DNA from: CAYXLI01 sp964464925
Lineage (GTDB): Bacteria > Acidobacteriota > Terriglobia > Bryobacterales > Bryobacteraceae
DNA length: 64,000 nucleotides
Assembly (NCBI GenBank): GCA_964464925.1
Contig: CAYXLI010000003.1
Coordinates: 186,001 to 250,000, forward strand
Direction: 5' to 3'
The notes beneath the pieces were generated by a model. That model was not told the DNA's origin. It did not search any database and was given only the letters and a program-made list of their open reading frames with translations. Of this stretch, positions 53,885-62,622 are shown one piece after another (within the stretch, counting starts at the first letter, position 1; each line of letters begins with the position of its first letter). A program made the translations under genes and the position numbers.

Positions 53885-55266
53885 GCGTGCTTCGCCAACA
53901 CTGCATTCGTCCCGTACGGCGACCTCTGTGGCCGCGTCAGCAGTGCATTTGCCTTCTCATCGTTCCCGAACCGCTCAGCCTGCGGATCCCATGGCAGCGT
54001 TCTCCTCTGCCGCATGGCCGCATGCGCCACCAGGCAAGCCGTGCAGGAACGGTGCCCCTCCTCTGCCGGAGCCACCGGTTGCTGCTTTGTCTTTATACTC
54101 GTCAGCCAATCGAGATGATGATCGCCCTTTGGGCTTGCATGCAGGTGCACTTCGTTGTCCTTCAGTCCGGATGTGAGTATCTTCGGGTAACTCGCATCAA
54201 ATGCCGTCGAACGGCCCGTGCCCGGCGCATATTTCCCTCGGGTCACCCAGATCCAACCGTCCTCACCAATGAATTTGATCCCGTTCGGATACTTATCGCT
54301 AATGTACATCGTCGCGCCGTTCGGATAACGCATCTTCACGTGATACTGCCCGTGCACGTCCCACAATCCTTTCGTCGGGAACTCGGCCAGCGCTTCAGCT
54401 TCCACCGGTCCCGGCCGTTGCAGCCCCATCGCCCAGTGCGCAATATCGACGTGATGTGATCCCCAGCCGGTAATCATGCCCGCGCCGAACTGCTCGCACC
54501 GCAGCCATCCCGGCCGGTCGTACCGCTTCCGCAAATCCGCCGATTGCGGATGCACGCGCTTTTCCGTGTAGTACACCATCGGCGTCGACCCGAGCCACAT
54601 GTCGTAGTTCAGATTCGGCGGAACCGGCATCTCCCTTTCTTCCTCTCCCGCCGGATCGATCGGCAACCCGATGAAGACTTCCTTGATCTTGCCGATCCGT
54701 CCATTCCGGACATATTCGCACGCCATCCGGAACTGCAGCCCCGAACGTTGCTGGCTGCCGAGTTGCAAAATCCGTCCCGTGCGCTCGATCGTATCCGCCA
54801 TCTGCCTGCCTTCGGCAATCGTCAGCGATGCGGGCTTCTGCACATAGATGTCTTTCCCTGCGAACGCCGCTTCGATCGCCTGCTGCGCATGCCAGTGGTC
54901 GGGCGTGCTGATGCAGACCGCATCGATGCTCTTGTCCTGCAGCATCTGCCGGTAGTCGCTGTAGATCTTTACATCCGACGGCTTCGCTCCCCCGAACTTC
55001 CGTTCGTAGTAGCCATCAATGAACTGCTTCCCATCCGCCGCGCGAATTGAGTCCAGATCGCACACCGCTACGTAGCGCGCTACATCGCTGTTGCGCAGCA
55101 CGCCCGGCATCTCCGACACCCGGCCTATGCGCCCGCAGCCAAGCTGCGCCACCTGGATCAAGTTGCTCGGAGCCGTCTGCCCAAACACGCTTGGCGGCAC
55201 GATCATCGGGAATCCCGTCACGATCGCCGATGCCTTCAAAAACTCTCTGCGAGAGGTGCGTTTCAC
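53881..55266 (-). CDS. Tat-exported Gfo/Idh/MocA-family oxidoreductase
   Basis: The 461-residue protein has a Tat signal (SRREFLKASAIVTGF). The NAD(P) fold follows with VAQLGCGRIGRVSEMPGVL and the EKP-like motif at DIYVQKPASLTIAEG (the Glu is replaced by Gln). The C-terminal domain holds WGSHHVDIAHWAMGLQ. The GTG at 55266 follows GGAGG by seven bases; it overlaps the ThuA gene by four bases. It probably oxidises a sugar, in an exported form that is typical of Planctomycetota and Acidobacteriota. Confidence 0.93.
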   Translation of the reverse strand: MKRTSRREFLKASAIVTGFPMIVPPSVFGQTAPSNLIQVAQLGCGRIGRVSEMPGVLRNSDVARYVAVCDLDSIRAADGKQFIDGYYERKFGGAKPSDVKIYSDYRQMLQDKSIDAVCISTPDHWHAQQAIEAAFAGKDIYVQKPASLTIAEGRQMADTIERTGRILQLGSQQRSGLQFRMACEYVRNGRIGKIKEVFIGLPIDPAGEEEREMPVPPNLNYDMWLGSTPMVYYTEKRVHPQSADLRKRYDRPGWLRCEQFGAGMITGWGSHHVDIAHWAMGLQRPGPVEAEALAEFPTKGLWDVHGQYHVKMRYPNGATMYISDKYPNGIKFIGEDGWIWVTRGKYAPGTGRSTAFDASYPKILTSGLKDNEVHLHASPKGDHHLDWLTSIKTKQQPVAPAEEGHRSCTACLVAHAAMRQRRTLPWDPQAERFGNDEKANALLTRPQRSPYGTNAVLAKHA

Positions 55267-56027
55267 TTCTTGTCCTCCATCACCCACAGAATGCCGCCCA
55301 GAATATGTCTGTAAAACAGCGGATTCGTGTAGTGCTCTTTCTTATGTCCAAGAGCTGTGTAAAACGCACGCCCGCGCTCCATCTCGTGACTCCATGCCAG
55401 GGGTAACGAGTCGCCCACCAGGTCCGCGTGCCGCTTCGCGCGGACCGGATCCTTCAATTTCGAAGGGTCCGTCACCAGTAGCGGATGAATATCCGGATTC
55501 AGATAATCGAGGAAATAACATTCGTCTTCCCACTCGAACGAATCCGGCATGTCTTTCGTTGCCGGATTGCCGTGGTCCTTCACACGCACCGTGAATTTCT
55601 GAAGAGGAGGATGACGCGCGAAACTCCCGCCCAGCACGAACCAGTAGTACGGCCAGGCGCGCTCGCTGCCGGATGCCGAATGGATCCCGACAAATCCGCC
55701 GCCGCTCTCGATAAATTGACGGAACGCCTGCCGCTGCGCATCGTTCTCAAACGCCTCGTTGTTGCTGTTCGAGAACACCAGCGCGCGATACTGCTTCAGA
55801 TTCTCCGGCGTGAAGACCTTCGGATCGTCGGATGCATCCACGCCGAACCCATTCTCCGCACCCATCTTCTGAATGGCCTTCACACTGTCCGCGATATTGT
55901 CGTGAACATAGCCCTTGCCGCTCGTCACGAAGTTTCGCGTATACACCAGAACTTTCTTCGATGGCTGGTCGCCGCGGCCGGCCCCGCAGACCAACAGGAA
56001 ACCAAGCAGTAGAAAACACCGCATCAT
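55263..56027 (-). CDS. Secreted ThuA-like (trehalose-utilisation) domain protein
   Basis: The 254-residue protein has a signal peptide (MMRCFLLLGFLLVCGAG). The ThuA fold holds VLVYTRNFVTSGKGYVHDN, the YRALVFSNSNNEAFEND segment and FIESGGGFVGIHSASGSERA, then ALGHKKEHYTNPLFYRHIL. ThuA proteins co-occur with Gfo/Idh/MocA enzymes and DUF1080 proteins in 3-keto-sugar catabolism. It heads the operon of four translationally coupled genes (ThuA, Gfo/Idh/MocA, PQQ dehydrogenase, fucosidase). Confidence 0.92.
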   Translation of the reverse strand: MMRCFLLLGFLLVCGAGRGDQPSKKVLVYTRNFVTSGKGYVHDNIADSVKAIQKMGAENGFGVDASDDPKVFTPENLKQYRALVFSNSNNEAFENDAQRQAFRQFIESGGGFVGIHSASGSERAWPYYWFVLGGSFARHPPLQKFTVRVKDHGNPATKDMPDSFEWEDECYFLDYLNPDIHPLLVTDPSKLKDPVRAKRHADLVGDSLPLAWSHEMERGRAFYTALGHKKEHYTNPLFYRHILGGILWVMEDKK

Positions 56028-56195
56028 TGCTCTCTAAGTTCTATCTCAAAACGGATTGTACGTGTGAGACGGGACGCTTGAGCGATGAAGGTATTTTAAT
56101 CCTCCATTAAGGCCCCGTTCATGTGAAGGAAGCATCATCAGTGCTGAAGACGATCTCTTCGTCCCAACTAGTCCAATCAGGAGAATCTTAGTCCA

Positions 56196-56339
56196 ATGAA
56201 AAAGTTCATGATGCTGTTCCTCGCCCTCAGCCTCGTAGTGGGCACCACCGCCGCATTCGGTGCTGACGAAACCCCGAAGAAGGAAAAGAAGGCCAAGAAG
56301 ACCAAGAAGGGCAAGAAGACCACCGAAGAGAAGAAGTAG
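56196..56339 (+). CDS. Small secreted Lys-rich protein, 47 aa
   Basis: The ORF encodes a signal peptide (MKKFMMLFLALSLVVGTTAA, cleavage after about 22) and a mature part that is almost only Lys, Glu, Thr and Gly (ETPKKEKKAKKTKKGKKTTE). The mature part would be strongly basic and disordered. It has GGAG 12 bases upstream and stands alone. I do not know a function; similar short signal-plus-KK tails occur in Acidobacteriota. Confidence 0.6.
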   Translation: MKKFMMLFLALSLVVGTTAAFGADETPKKEKKAKKTKKGKKTTEEKK

Positions 56340-56361
56340 TTCTTCTCACAACGAGTTCGCA

Positions 56362-56386
56362 CCGGGTCCTGAACAAGGGCCCGGTC
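56362..56386 (+). terminator. Hairpin after small Lys-rich gene
   Basis: ACCGGGTCC (56362-56370) and GGGCCCGGT (56378-56386) form a nine-base stem with one G-U pair. It is followed by a pyrimidine-rich but not U-rich run, so termination is only moderately supported. Confidence 0.45.
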
Positions 56387-56424
56387 TTCAGTCCCCTCCT
56401 CCCTTCCCTTCCCGCCAATTTATT

Positions 56425-57096
56425 TCATGGATGCCGCAGTGGCACGAAAGTCACGTACCCAGCGGACGACCGCCGGATTTTCCCTTTCCTTTTCTCGATT
56501 ACGATCAGTTCCTGAAATGAGGTCTTGCCCACCGGAGCTACCAGCCTTCCATCCTCAGCGAGTTGGTCGATAAGTACTGTGGGGATCTCCGCTGGAGCCG
56601 CCGTGAGTAAGATTCTGTCGAAGGGAGCCTCGCTGGGCCAGCCGGAATATCCGTCCCCTTGCTTCACGATTACGTTGCTATAGCCGAGCCGCTTCAGCGT
56701 CCCCGTGGCTCTGGCCGCAAGTTCGGACTCGAGTTCAATGCTGTAAACCTTCCCGGCAAGTCGCGACAAGACAGCAGCTTGATAGCCCGAGCCGGTTCCG
56801 ATCTCGAGCACTCTATGCTTGCTGCTCACCTCGAGCAACTCCGTCATATTCGCGACGATGTAGGGCTGCGAGATCGTAGCGCCGCTCCCGATCGGGAGTG
56901 GATGATCCTCGTAGGCCTGCGCGCGCACCTCTTCCGGCACGAATAGGTGCCTCGGTGTTTCGCGCATCACCCGCAGAACAGCCGCGTTGTGAATCCCGCG
57001 GCCCTCAATCTGCCGTTGCACCATGCTCTCGCGTAGCGCAGTGTATGGATCGGCAGCCGCACTGCATGCCCATAGAAACAGGACAAGGGAACACAT
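56425..57096 (-). CDS. pcm: Exported protein-L-isoaspartate O-methyltransferase
   Basis: The 223-residue protein carries the PIMT motifs: RQIEGRGIHNAAVLRVMRET, HPLPIGSGATISQPYIVANM, VLEIGTGSGYQAAVLSRLAG (SAM motif I) and RILLTAAPAEIPTVLIDQLA. The enzyme repairs isoaspartyl residues with SAM. The extra N-terminus MCSLVLFLWACSAAADP is a signal peptide, possibly with a weak lipobox (LWAC). That would place a SAM-dependent enzyme outside the cytoplasm, where SAM is not expected; it may therefore be an N-terminal anchor instead. Confidence 0.88.
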   Translation of the reverse strand: MCSLVLFLWACSAAADPYTALRESMVQRQIEGRGIHNAAVLRVMRETPRHLFVPEEVRAQAYEDHPLPIGSGATISQPYIVANMTELLEVSSKHRVLEIGTGSGYQAAVLSRLAGKVYSIELESELAARATGTLKRLGYSNVIVKQGDGYSGWPSEAPFDRILLTAAPAEIPTVLIDQLAEDGRLVAPVGKTSFQELIVIEKRKGKIRRSSAGYVTFVPLRHP

Positions 57097-57205
57097 TGCC
57101 TAGAACCCGCCGCTTTCATTCTGCGCGCGTGCTCCCGCGTGTCAAGCCCGTACCAGCAAGCCGGCGCCGCGAGTTCCGCCGGACACCCATCCTCGCCGTG
57201 AACAC

Positions 57206-57886
57206 CTATTCCCCGCTGAATCTGCCCTTGAACACCTTCTTGCGGATATCCGGCCAGTATTCCTTCAGCACATTGAAAACCGCGTCGAACATCGTCTGCT
57301 GCGCGCCGCGCCTCGTGGTGGGCCAGATGCCTCGGCCTTCCTGCGGATAGTACAGGTTCGAAACCGCGCCGGATGCGAAATTTCCAGCCACTTCGGAGAG
57401 ATTGAACGAGTTCTTGCCGGAGTCCGTGCGGGTCACCAGAACCCGTGTCAATGAGTAGGCGACTCGCTTGCCCACGCCGCCTTCTCCCAGCCGGAAGTAT
57501 CGCGGATCCTGCCGCAGCAGCGTCGGAAGAATCGCCTCCGTCATGAAGTTCCCATCGGTGCTGTCTACGAACGATGCGGCATACCGCTTCGCGTAGCCCT
57601 TTGTCCCGAGCCCCCACGATGGAGTCTGGTGCCCGACCTGCGAAATACCTGCGTACATTCCCACGATCGGAATCACGAAAGGATCGAAGGAATCATCTGA
57701 AGCCAGCTTGAACTTCTCCTTGATGGAGAGCGGAACGAACACATCCTTGGCGGAAGGAACTGTTTTGTAGTTCGGAATCACGCCCAGTATATGCTTGTCT
57801 TCCTTCGCCAACTCATCGGGTTTTTGCGCCATTCCAGGCACGCACAGCAGCAACCCGAAAGCCGCCAATCCCAGAAGCTTTTTCAT
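57206..57886 (-). CDS. Exported hypothetical protein, possibly outer-membrane
   Basis: The 226-residue product has a signal peptide (MKKLLGLAAFGLLLCVPGMA). Its pattern HILGVIPNYKTV, GYAKRYAASFVDSTDGNFMT, RQDPRYFRLGEGGVGKRVAY and NLSEVAGNFASGAVSNLYYP is one I know from uncharacterised acidobacterial exported proteins; the role is unknown. Gly- and aromatic-rich stretches fit an outer-membrane or periplasmic fold. The open frame upstream continues antisense through the phosphofructokinase gene; the ATG at 57886 is chosen because the signal peptide begins there. Confidence 0.78.
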   Translation of the reverse strand: MKKLLGLAAFGLLLCVPGMAQKPDELAKEDKHILGVIPNYKTVPSAKDVFVPLSIKEKFKLASDDSFDPFVIPIVGMYAGISQVGHQTPSWGLGTKGYAKRYAASFVDSTDGNFMTEAILPTLLRQDPRYFRLGEGGVGKRVAYSLTRVLVTRTDSGKNSFNLSEVAGNFASGAVSNLYYPQEGRGIWPTTRRGAQQTMFDAVFNVLKEYWPDIRKKVFKGRFSGE

Positions 57887-57949
57887 GTTCGATAAGCTTT
57901 CAGACGCTGAGCGATACAATGAGGATTCATCCAAATTACAGGAGAACTC

Positions 57950-59134
57950 ATGGCATCCAAGCGTATTGGTATCCTTACTGGCGGCGGCGACGTCCCCGGC
58001 CTGAATTCCGTAATCAAGAACGTCGTTTATCGGGCTACGGAGAATAATTGTGAAGTCGTCGGAATTCGCCGCGGCTGGGAAGGGCTGACGCACGTGAATC
58101 TCGACGATGCAGCCAGTAGAGAACGTTACATCCTTCCCCTTTCGCGTGCGAATACCCGCACCGTCGACCGCACGGGCGGCACCTTTCTGCACAGCAGCCG
58201 GACGAACCCCGCCAAGATGCGAAAGCTTCCGGATCTGCTGAAGGGAAAGACTTTTCCCTCTCAGGAGACCACCAAGAAGGGCGAGACCTTCACCTCCTAC
58301 GACGTCAGCTCGCAGGTGCTTTCGAATCTTGAAAAATTGCAGTTGGACTACCTGATCGCCATCGGCGGCGATGACACGCTCAGCTACGCGGCAAAGCTCG
58401 ACAAGCTCGGCATGAAAGTGATCGCCATCCCGAAAACGATGGATAACGATGTGCGCAACACCGAGTACTGCATCGGCTTCTCCACCGCCATTTCCCGGGC
58501 CGTCGACGCCATCAACCGGCAGCGCACGACGGTCGGCTCGCATGAGCGCATCGGCATCTTCCGCGTGTTCGGCCGTGATGCCGGTTACACCGCTCTCTAT
58601 ACGGCGTATGTCACCTCCATCCGCTGCGGCATCCCCGAATACAAATTCAATCTCGACAAGATGATCGAGATGCTCATCACCGACAAGAAGAACAACCCGA
58701 GTAACTACGCTTTGCTGGTCCTCTCCGAAGGCGCCGAATGGGAAGGCCACCAGATCCGCGAATACGGCGAACCCGATGCCTACGGCCACCGCAAGAAGAT
58801 GAGTGTCGCCGAAGATCTCAGCTCCGAAGTGAAAGCTCGCACCGGCGAAGAAACGGTTGTTAGCGATCTCACGTACGACCTCCGCAGCGGCGATCCCGAT
58901 TTCACCGACCGCATGATCGCCATCACGTTCGGCGCCATCGCCATGGACTCGCTGCTCGCCGGCAAGAGTGGCCTGATGGCAGCGATTCAGGAAGGCCACT
59001 ATCAGATGGTGCCGATTCCCGATCCCGCTCTCGGTCCACGCCACGTCGACGTCGCCACGATGTACAACTCGCAGCGCTACCGGCCGAATTACGCAAATAA
59101 ACTCGGTCTCCCGGTGTTCCTCACAAAGGCTTAG
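57950..59134 (+). CDS. Phosphofructokinase with pyrophosphate-type signature
   Basis: The 394-residue protein starts with RIGILTGGGDVPGLNSVIKN and has the active-site motifs GGDDT (139-143) and PKTMDND (161-167). In this family Asp in GGD-D-T and Lys in P-K-TxDND mark pyrophosphate-dependent enzymes; ATP-dependent ones have Gly at both positions. The call follows these two residues. It would phosphorylate fructose 6-phosphate with PPi, a reversible step. A good ribosome site (ACAGGAG) precedes the ATG. The methyltransferase gene is 43 bases downstream. Confidence 0.93.
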   Translation: MASKRIGILTGGGDVPGLNSVIKNVVYRATENNCEVVGIRRGWEGLTHVNLDDAASRERYILPLSRANTRTVDRTGGTFLHSSRTNPAKMRKLPDLLKGKTFPSQETTKKGETFTSYDVSSQVLSNLEKLQLDYLIAIGGDDTLSYAAKLDKLGMKVIAIPKTMDNDVRNTEYCIGFSTAISRAVDAINRQRTTVGSHERIGIFRVFGRDAGYTALYTAYVTSIRCGIPEYKFNLDKMIEMLITDKKNNPSNYALLVLSEGAEWEGHQIREYGEPDAYGHRKKMSVAEDLSSEVKARTGEETVVSDLTYDLRSGDPDFTDRMIAITFGAIAMDSLLAGKSGLMAAIQEGHYQMVPIPDPALGPRHVDVATMYNSQRYRPNYANKLGLPVFLTKA

Positions 59135-59177
59135 TCTTGTTCTGGGGCGCGAACGCAACGCGCCCCTCTCCCCTCCA

Positions 59178-59810
59178 ATGCCCGTATTTTTCTGGCCATT
59201 CCGGCGGAAGCAGCAGGCCGACCTGGCCACCATCCGCAAGAGCTTCGAAGAGGCCGCCGCGGACGAGGAACATTTCCCATCCACCATCGATCCCCGGATT
59301 TACCACGTTCAGCTCATCCTCGAGTACTTCGGCGACCTCAACGGCAAGCGAGCCTTGGACATCGGCTGTGGGAAGGGCCGCTTCGCCCGCGTCCTGAAAG
59401 AGCGCTACCCCAAGAGCCACATCGTGGCCATGGATCTCGCCGAAGCCATGCTGCGTTGTGTACCCGTTAACGTCAGCCCCTGCGGCGCGTCCATGACCAG
59501 CCTTCCCTTCCGCAGCAACTCATGTGACGCTGCCTACGCAACCGAGTCTCTCGAGCATGCCGTCGATATCGAAGCCGCTGTCGCCGAAATGTGCCGGGTC
59601 GTCAAGCCTGGGGGCCGTATCGTGATCATCGACAAGAATGCCGCGCACTGGGGCCGGCTCGACACGCCGCCCTGGGAGAAATGGTTCCACCGGAAGGAAC
59701 TCGAAAAACTACTCCGCCGCCATTGCCGTACGGTGGAAAGCCGATTTATTTCTTATTGGGAGGACGTCGAGCCCGACGGCCTTTTCATAGCCTGGACCGC
59801 GGAAAAGTAG
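59178..59810 (+). CDS. Class I SAM-dependent methyltransferase
   Basis: The 210-residue protein has motif I ALDIGCGKGRFARVL and the MDLAEAMLRC acidic loop. DAAYATESLEHAVDIEAAVA and VVKPGGRIVIIDKN follow, the usual order. The short N-terminus (PVFFWPFRRKQQADL) is hydrophobic and basic. The substrate is not apparent; it is not linked to a known pathway here. Confidence 0.85.
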   Translation: MPVFFWPFRRKQQADLATIRKSFEEAAADEEHFPSTIDPRIYHVQLILEYFGDLNGKRALDIGCGKGRFARVLKERYPKSHIVAMDLAEAMLRCVPVNVSPCGASMTSLPFRSNSCDAAYATESLEHAVDIEAAVAEMCRVVKPGGRIVIIDKNAAHWGRLDTPPWEKWFHRKELEKLLRRHCRTVESRFISYWEDVEPDGLFIAWTAEK

Positions 59811-59906
59811 CGCAAATGACGGTCATTGACTTGCCATGTTTCTGTCACCTAGAATTGACTTCGCTGCGTCTGGAAAACGGATCCCGGTACAATCAAAGGA
59901 GTCACT

Positions 59907-60911
59907 GTGCACACCTTTACTGATCTGGAAGAACGTACGATGACGGCCCCTCTGGAGACGTCCGCACGGCCGCTGAACAACCTGAAGATCTTCACCGGGA
60001 ACGCGAATCCCTCTCTGGCCGCCGAGGTCTGCCAGTGCCTGGGATTGCCTCAGGGCAAGGTCTCCGTGAAATCCTTCGCCGACGGCGAGATTTACCTGCA
60101 GATTCAGGAAAACGTACGCGGCGTCGACGCGTTCGTCATCCAGCCGACCTGCCATCCGGTGGAGCGCAATCTTTTCGAACTGCTCCTCATGATCGACGCG
60201 TTGAAGCGCGCCTCCGCGGAGCGCATCACCGCCGTGGTCCCCTACTACGGTTATGCGCGCCAGGATCGTAAGGATAAGCCGCGCGTGCCGATTTCGGCCA
60301 AGCTGGTAGCCAGCCTCATGGAGCGCGCCGGAGCCAGCCGCATCCTGTGCATGGACCTCCATGCGGCCCAGATTCAAGGCTTCTTCGATATCCCCGTGGA
60401 TCACCTCTTTTCGACGCCTGTCATGATCGACCACTACAAGGAAGCGGCGATTGAGGACCTCACCGTCGTTTCTCCCGATGCCGGCGGCGTGGAGCGCGCT
60501 CGCGCCTTCGCCAAGCGCTTGAATGCCCCACTGGCCATCATCGATAAGCGCCGCGAGGAAGCGAACGTAGCCGAAGTGATGCACATCATCGGCGATGTGT
60601 ACGGGCGCAATTGCATCATTGTGGATGACCTGATCGACACGGCCGGAACGTTGGTAAAAGGTGCGGAGGCTCTGTTGAAGCAGGGTGCGGCAAGTGTGCG
60701 GGCGTGTGCAACGCACGCGGTGCTTTCCGGCCCCGCTGTGCCGCGTATCGAGGCAAGCCAGATCCAGGAAATCTTGTTCTCGAACTCGATCCCCATGAAG
60801 CCCGACGCCGCGAGTTGCGGACGCATCCGGACGCTCTCGGTAGCTCCCCTCCTAGCCCGGGCCATCGAGAATATTCACGAGAACGGCTCCATCAGCACTC
60901 TGTTTGTCTAG
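59907..60911 (+). CDS. prs: Ribose-phosphate pyrophosphokinase
   Basis: The 334-residue protein has the Mg-binding signature CMDLHAAQIQGFF (about 148-160) and the PRPP loop IIVDDLIDTAGT (237-248), with QDRKDKPRVPISAK before them. It makes PRPP for nucleotide, His and Trp synthesis. The GTG at 59907 is preferred because AAAGGAG ends five bases upstream; the ATG at 59940 has no such site. Confidence 0.95.
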   Translation: MHTFTDLEERTMTAPLETSARPLNNLKIFTGNANPSLAAEVCQCLGLPQGKVSVKSFADGEIYLQIQENVRGVDAFVIQPTCHPVERNLFELLLMIDALKRASAERITAVVPYYGYARQDRKDKPRVPISAKLVASLMERAGASRILCMDLHAAQIQGFFDIPVDHLFSTPVMIDHYKEAAIEDLTVVSPDAGGVERARAFAKRLNAPLAIIDKRREEANVAEVMHIIGDVYGRNCIIVDDLIDTAGTLVKGAEALLKQGAASVRACATHAVLSGPAVPRIEASQIQEILFSNSIPMKPDAASCGRIRTLSVAPLLARAIENIHENGSISTLFV

Positions 60912-60929
60912 CGCGGACGAGGACCCATT

Positions 60930-61499
60930 TTGACACCAGCTCTCGATATAGGCAAAATCTGGAACGGTATTTTCACGGCTGCTCGCCGCCTGGCGTGTGA
61001 CCCCGAGGCGAGATATGTGGTGTTGGTTCGCCCGAGTCGAGCGATTCTGGCCGTTCCCTGCCCACCCGCCGGTTCGATCCCTCCGGAACAAGCGGCACAG
61101 ATGGCTCAGCTCATTCCACCAGGCCCGGCGCGAAACGTGGTCGTAATCACGCCGACCGAATTCGCGACTGGCGCCGCTGATGGGAGCTCGCCCAATGGTG
61201 CTTCGGAACTGGCCGCCGCTGGAAAAGCGATTCCCTTCTTCGGCCTGTTGTCCGGACTCGCCTATAGCGGACATTCGGTGGTGTTGTTTGATGGACAGGT
61301 AACTGCACTTCAGGCTGCCTGCCGGGATGCCGATCTGCTTCTCATCGACAGCATCCTGAGTACGAAGCTCACTACCAAGACCGTGGCCGATGCGGCAGCC
61401 GTGATGCGGAACACAAACATCCTCGTTCACGATCGCGCGACCTTTGGCCTCAAGGTTTTCCGCAAGGTGGGAACCTCAAATAAGCTCGAATTTTTGTAA
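60930..61499 (+). CDS. Hypothetical protein downstream of prs
   Basis: The 189-residue protein has alternating strands and helices, including ARYVVLVRPSRAILAVPCPP, ARNVVVITPTEFATG, a hydrophobic segment (AIPFFGLLSGLAYSGHSVVLF) and a C-terminal DADLLLIDSILSTKL region. I do not recognise a family. The start codon would be the TTG at 60930; no ATG gives a longer product than residue 58. The gap to prs is 18 bases, so co-transcription is likely. Confidence 0.55.
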   Translation: MTPALDIGKIWNGIFTAARRLACDPEARYVVLVRPSRAILAVPCPPAGSIPPEQAAQMAQLIPPGPARNVVVITPTEFATGAADGSSPNGASELAAAGKAIPFFGLLSGLAYSGHSVVLFDGQVTALQAACRDADLLLIDSILSTKLTTKTVADAAAVMRNTNILVHDRATFGLKVFRKVGTSNKLEFL

Positions 61500-61525
61500 G
61501 GGACGGCATCTGGGTTAGACAATTA

Positions 61526-62079
61526 GTGCTGCATCTCTCCTCCCTGCTGCACGGCGTATTCGAGTCGTTCTTCAACTCTTCTCCATCCGGGACCAATGTG
61601 CTGCCGGCTTGCCCCGGGGCCTTGGACCAAACCGCAAATTTGGGTTACGAGGGTGTCGAATTCGCGGGCTATCACGGCCGCCCCGCCTCGGAACTCCGAG
61701 CCCTCCTCAACAGCGCAGGCCTCACCTGCTGTGGCGCTCACGTGTGTTCGACGAACTCCTGCCCGCCACGTTTGAAGCCGCGGTAGAGCTCCCTCAGAAG
61801 CTCGGCAATCGCAACCTGATCGTACCCGGCCTGCCCCATTCGTACCGGCAATCCTGGCGCGGCACGGTCGGTCTCTTCTCATACCTCGCCGAAAAGCTCG
61901 CGCCCTTTGGAGTAAACATCGGCCATCAGAACCGTGCGGCCGAGCCCCACAACGGCGAGCGCCACTAGAGCACGTTCTTCCGCAACACCTTTCCCAAAGC
62001 CGTCGCGCAACTAGACATCGGCAAGGCGAGTTATGGTGGAGCAGATCCGGGATTGGCGCTCACCGCCTCGAAATGCTAG
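61526..62079 (+). pseudogene. Degraded sugar phosphate isomerase/epimerase (xylose-isomerase-like)
   Basis: The N-terminal frame has ANLGYEGVEFAGYHGRPASE and LLNSAGLTCCGAHV, the pattern of a secreted TIM-barrel sugar isomerase. Near 61745 the reading continues in another frame (VFDELLPATFEAAVELPQKL, GNRNLIVPGLPHSYRQS, LAEKLAPFGVNIGHQNRAAE). A TAG stop at 61966-61968 interrupts it, then STFFRNTFPKAVAQLDIGKA and SYGGADPGLAL follow before a stop at 62077-62079. So it has a frameshift, a stop and a missing C-terminus; the N-terminal 30 residues are also unlike the family. Confidence 0.85.
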
Positions 62080-62622
62080 CCCGGATAACTCTGAAACTTC
62101 ATCGCCCAATCGTCCCCCGGATAGTCGCTTGTCCCCGCGTCATGAATTTTACCGTCGAGATCACGCGATCCCCTATACTCACCTCGCAGTTGCTTCAATC
62201 AGAATGAGCATAAGCAGTCCTAAGCCGTGGAAATGACAGTCGATGGAAAGCCGGGAAAGCCAAACGCAGTCTTCCCACTCTTCCCATCGCCCTTGGAAAT
62301 CCCGCGAAACCGGCGCGATTCCCACATTCCCGCCGCTTCCACCACCGCTGTATGTATAAAGACAGGAAAGCGCACACGCTGCACTCGACGGGCAGCATGC
62401 CATGCATGGACAGATAGGTGAGACGACTGCTTTTTCAGTTGAAACGCGCATAACTCGAAAATCATGGCAGGAGTGACCGGTCGCTCTGGACTGGGCGCAG
62501 AGTGGCCACAAGTTTTTTGACAAAAAAAATACAACACCCGTAGCTGAAATTGCTGAGCTAGGCGCAGCTGCTCTGTTCACACGTACTTTCTCAACTGACG
62601 GCATGATACTCTTAACGGTGAC
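62080..62622. other. Non-coding region with possible gene remnants
   Basis: No intact gene is supported. On the minus strand a short protein-like piece (DLDGKIHDAGTSDYPGDDWA, then MKFQSYPG and a stop) lies near 62080-62150; its family is unknown. The rest has no coding pattern in either direction. The AT content rises towards the end (a run of A and T near 62510-62540). Confidence 0.4.

Noticed and set aside
57950..59287. More than 400 codons open on the minus strand across the phosphofructokinase gene, continuous with the gene at 57206-57886
   Set aside because: It is an antisense shadow of a highly conserved gene in GC-rich codon use; the text has no protein-like pattern, and the true gene starts with a signal peptide at 57886.
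60930..60935. TTGACA as a -35 element
   Set aside because: It is also the proposed start (TTG ACA) of the gene after prs, and no -10 box follows at the right distance.
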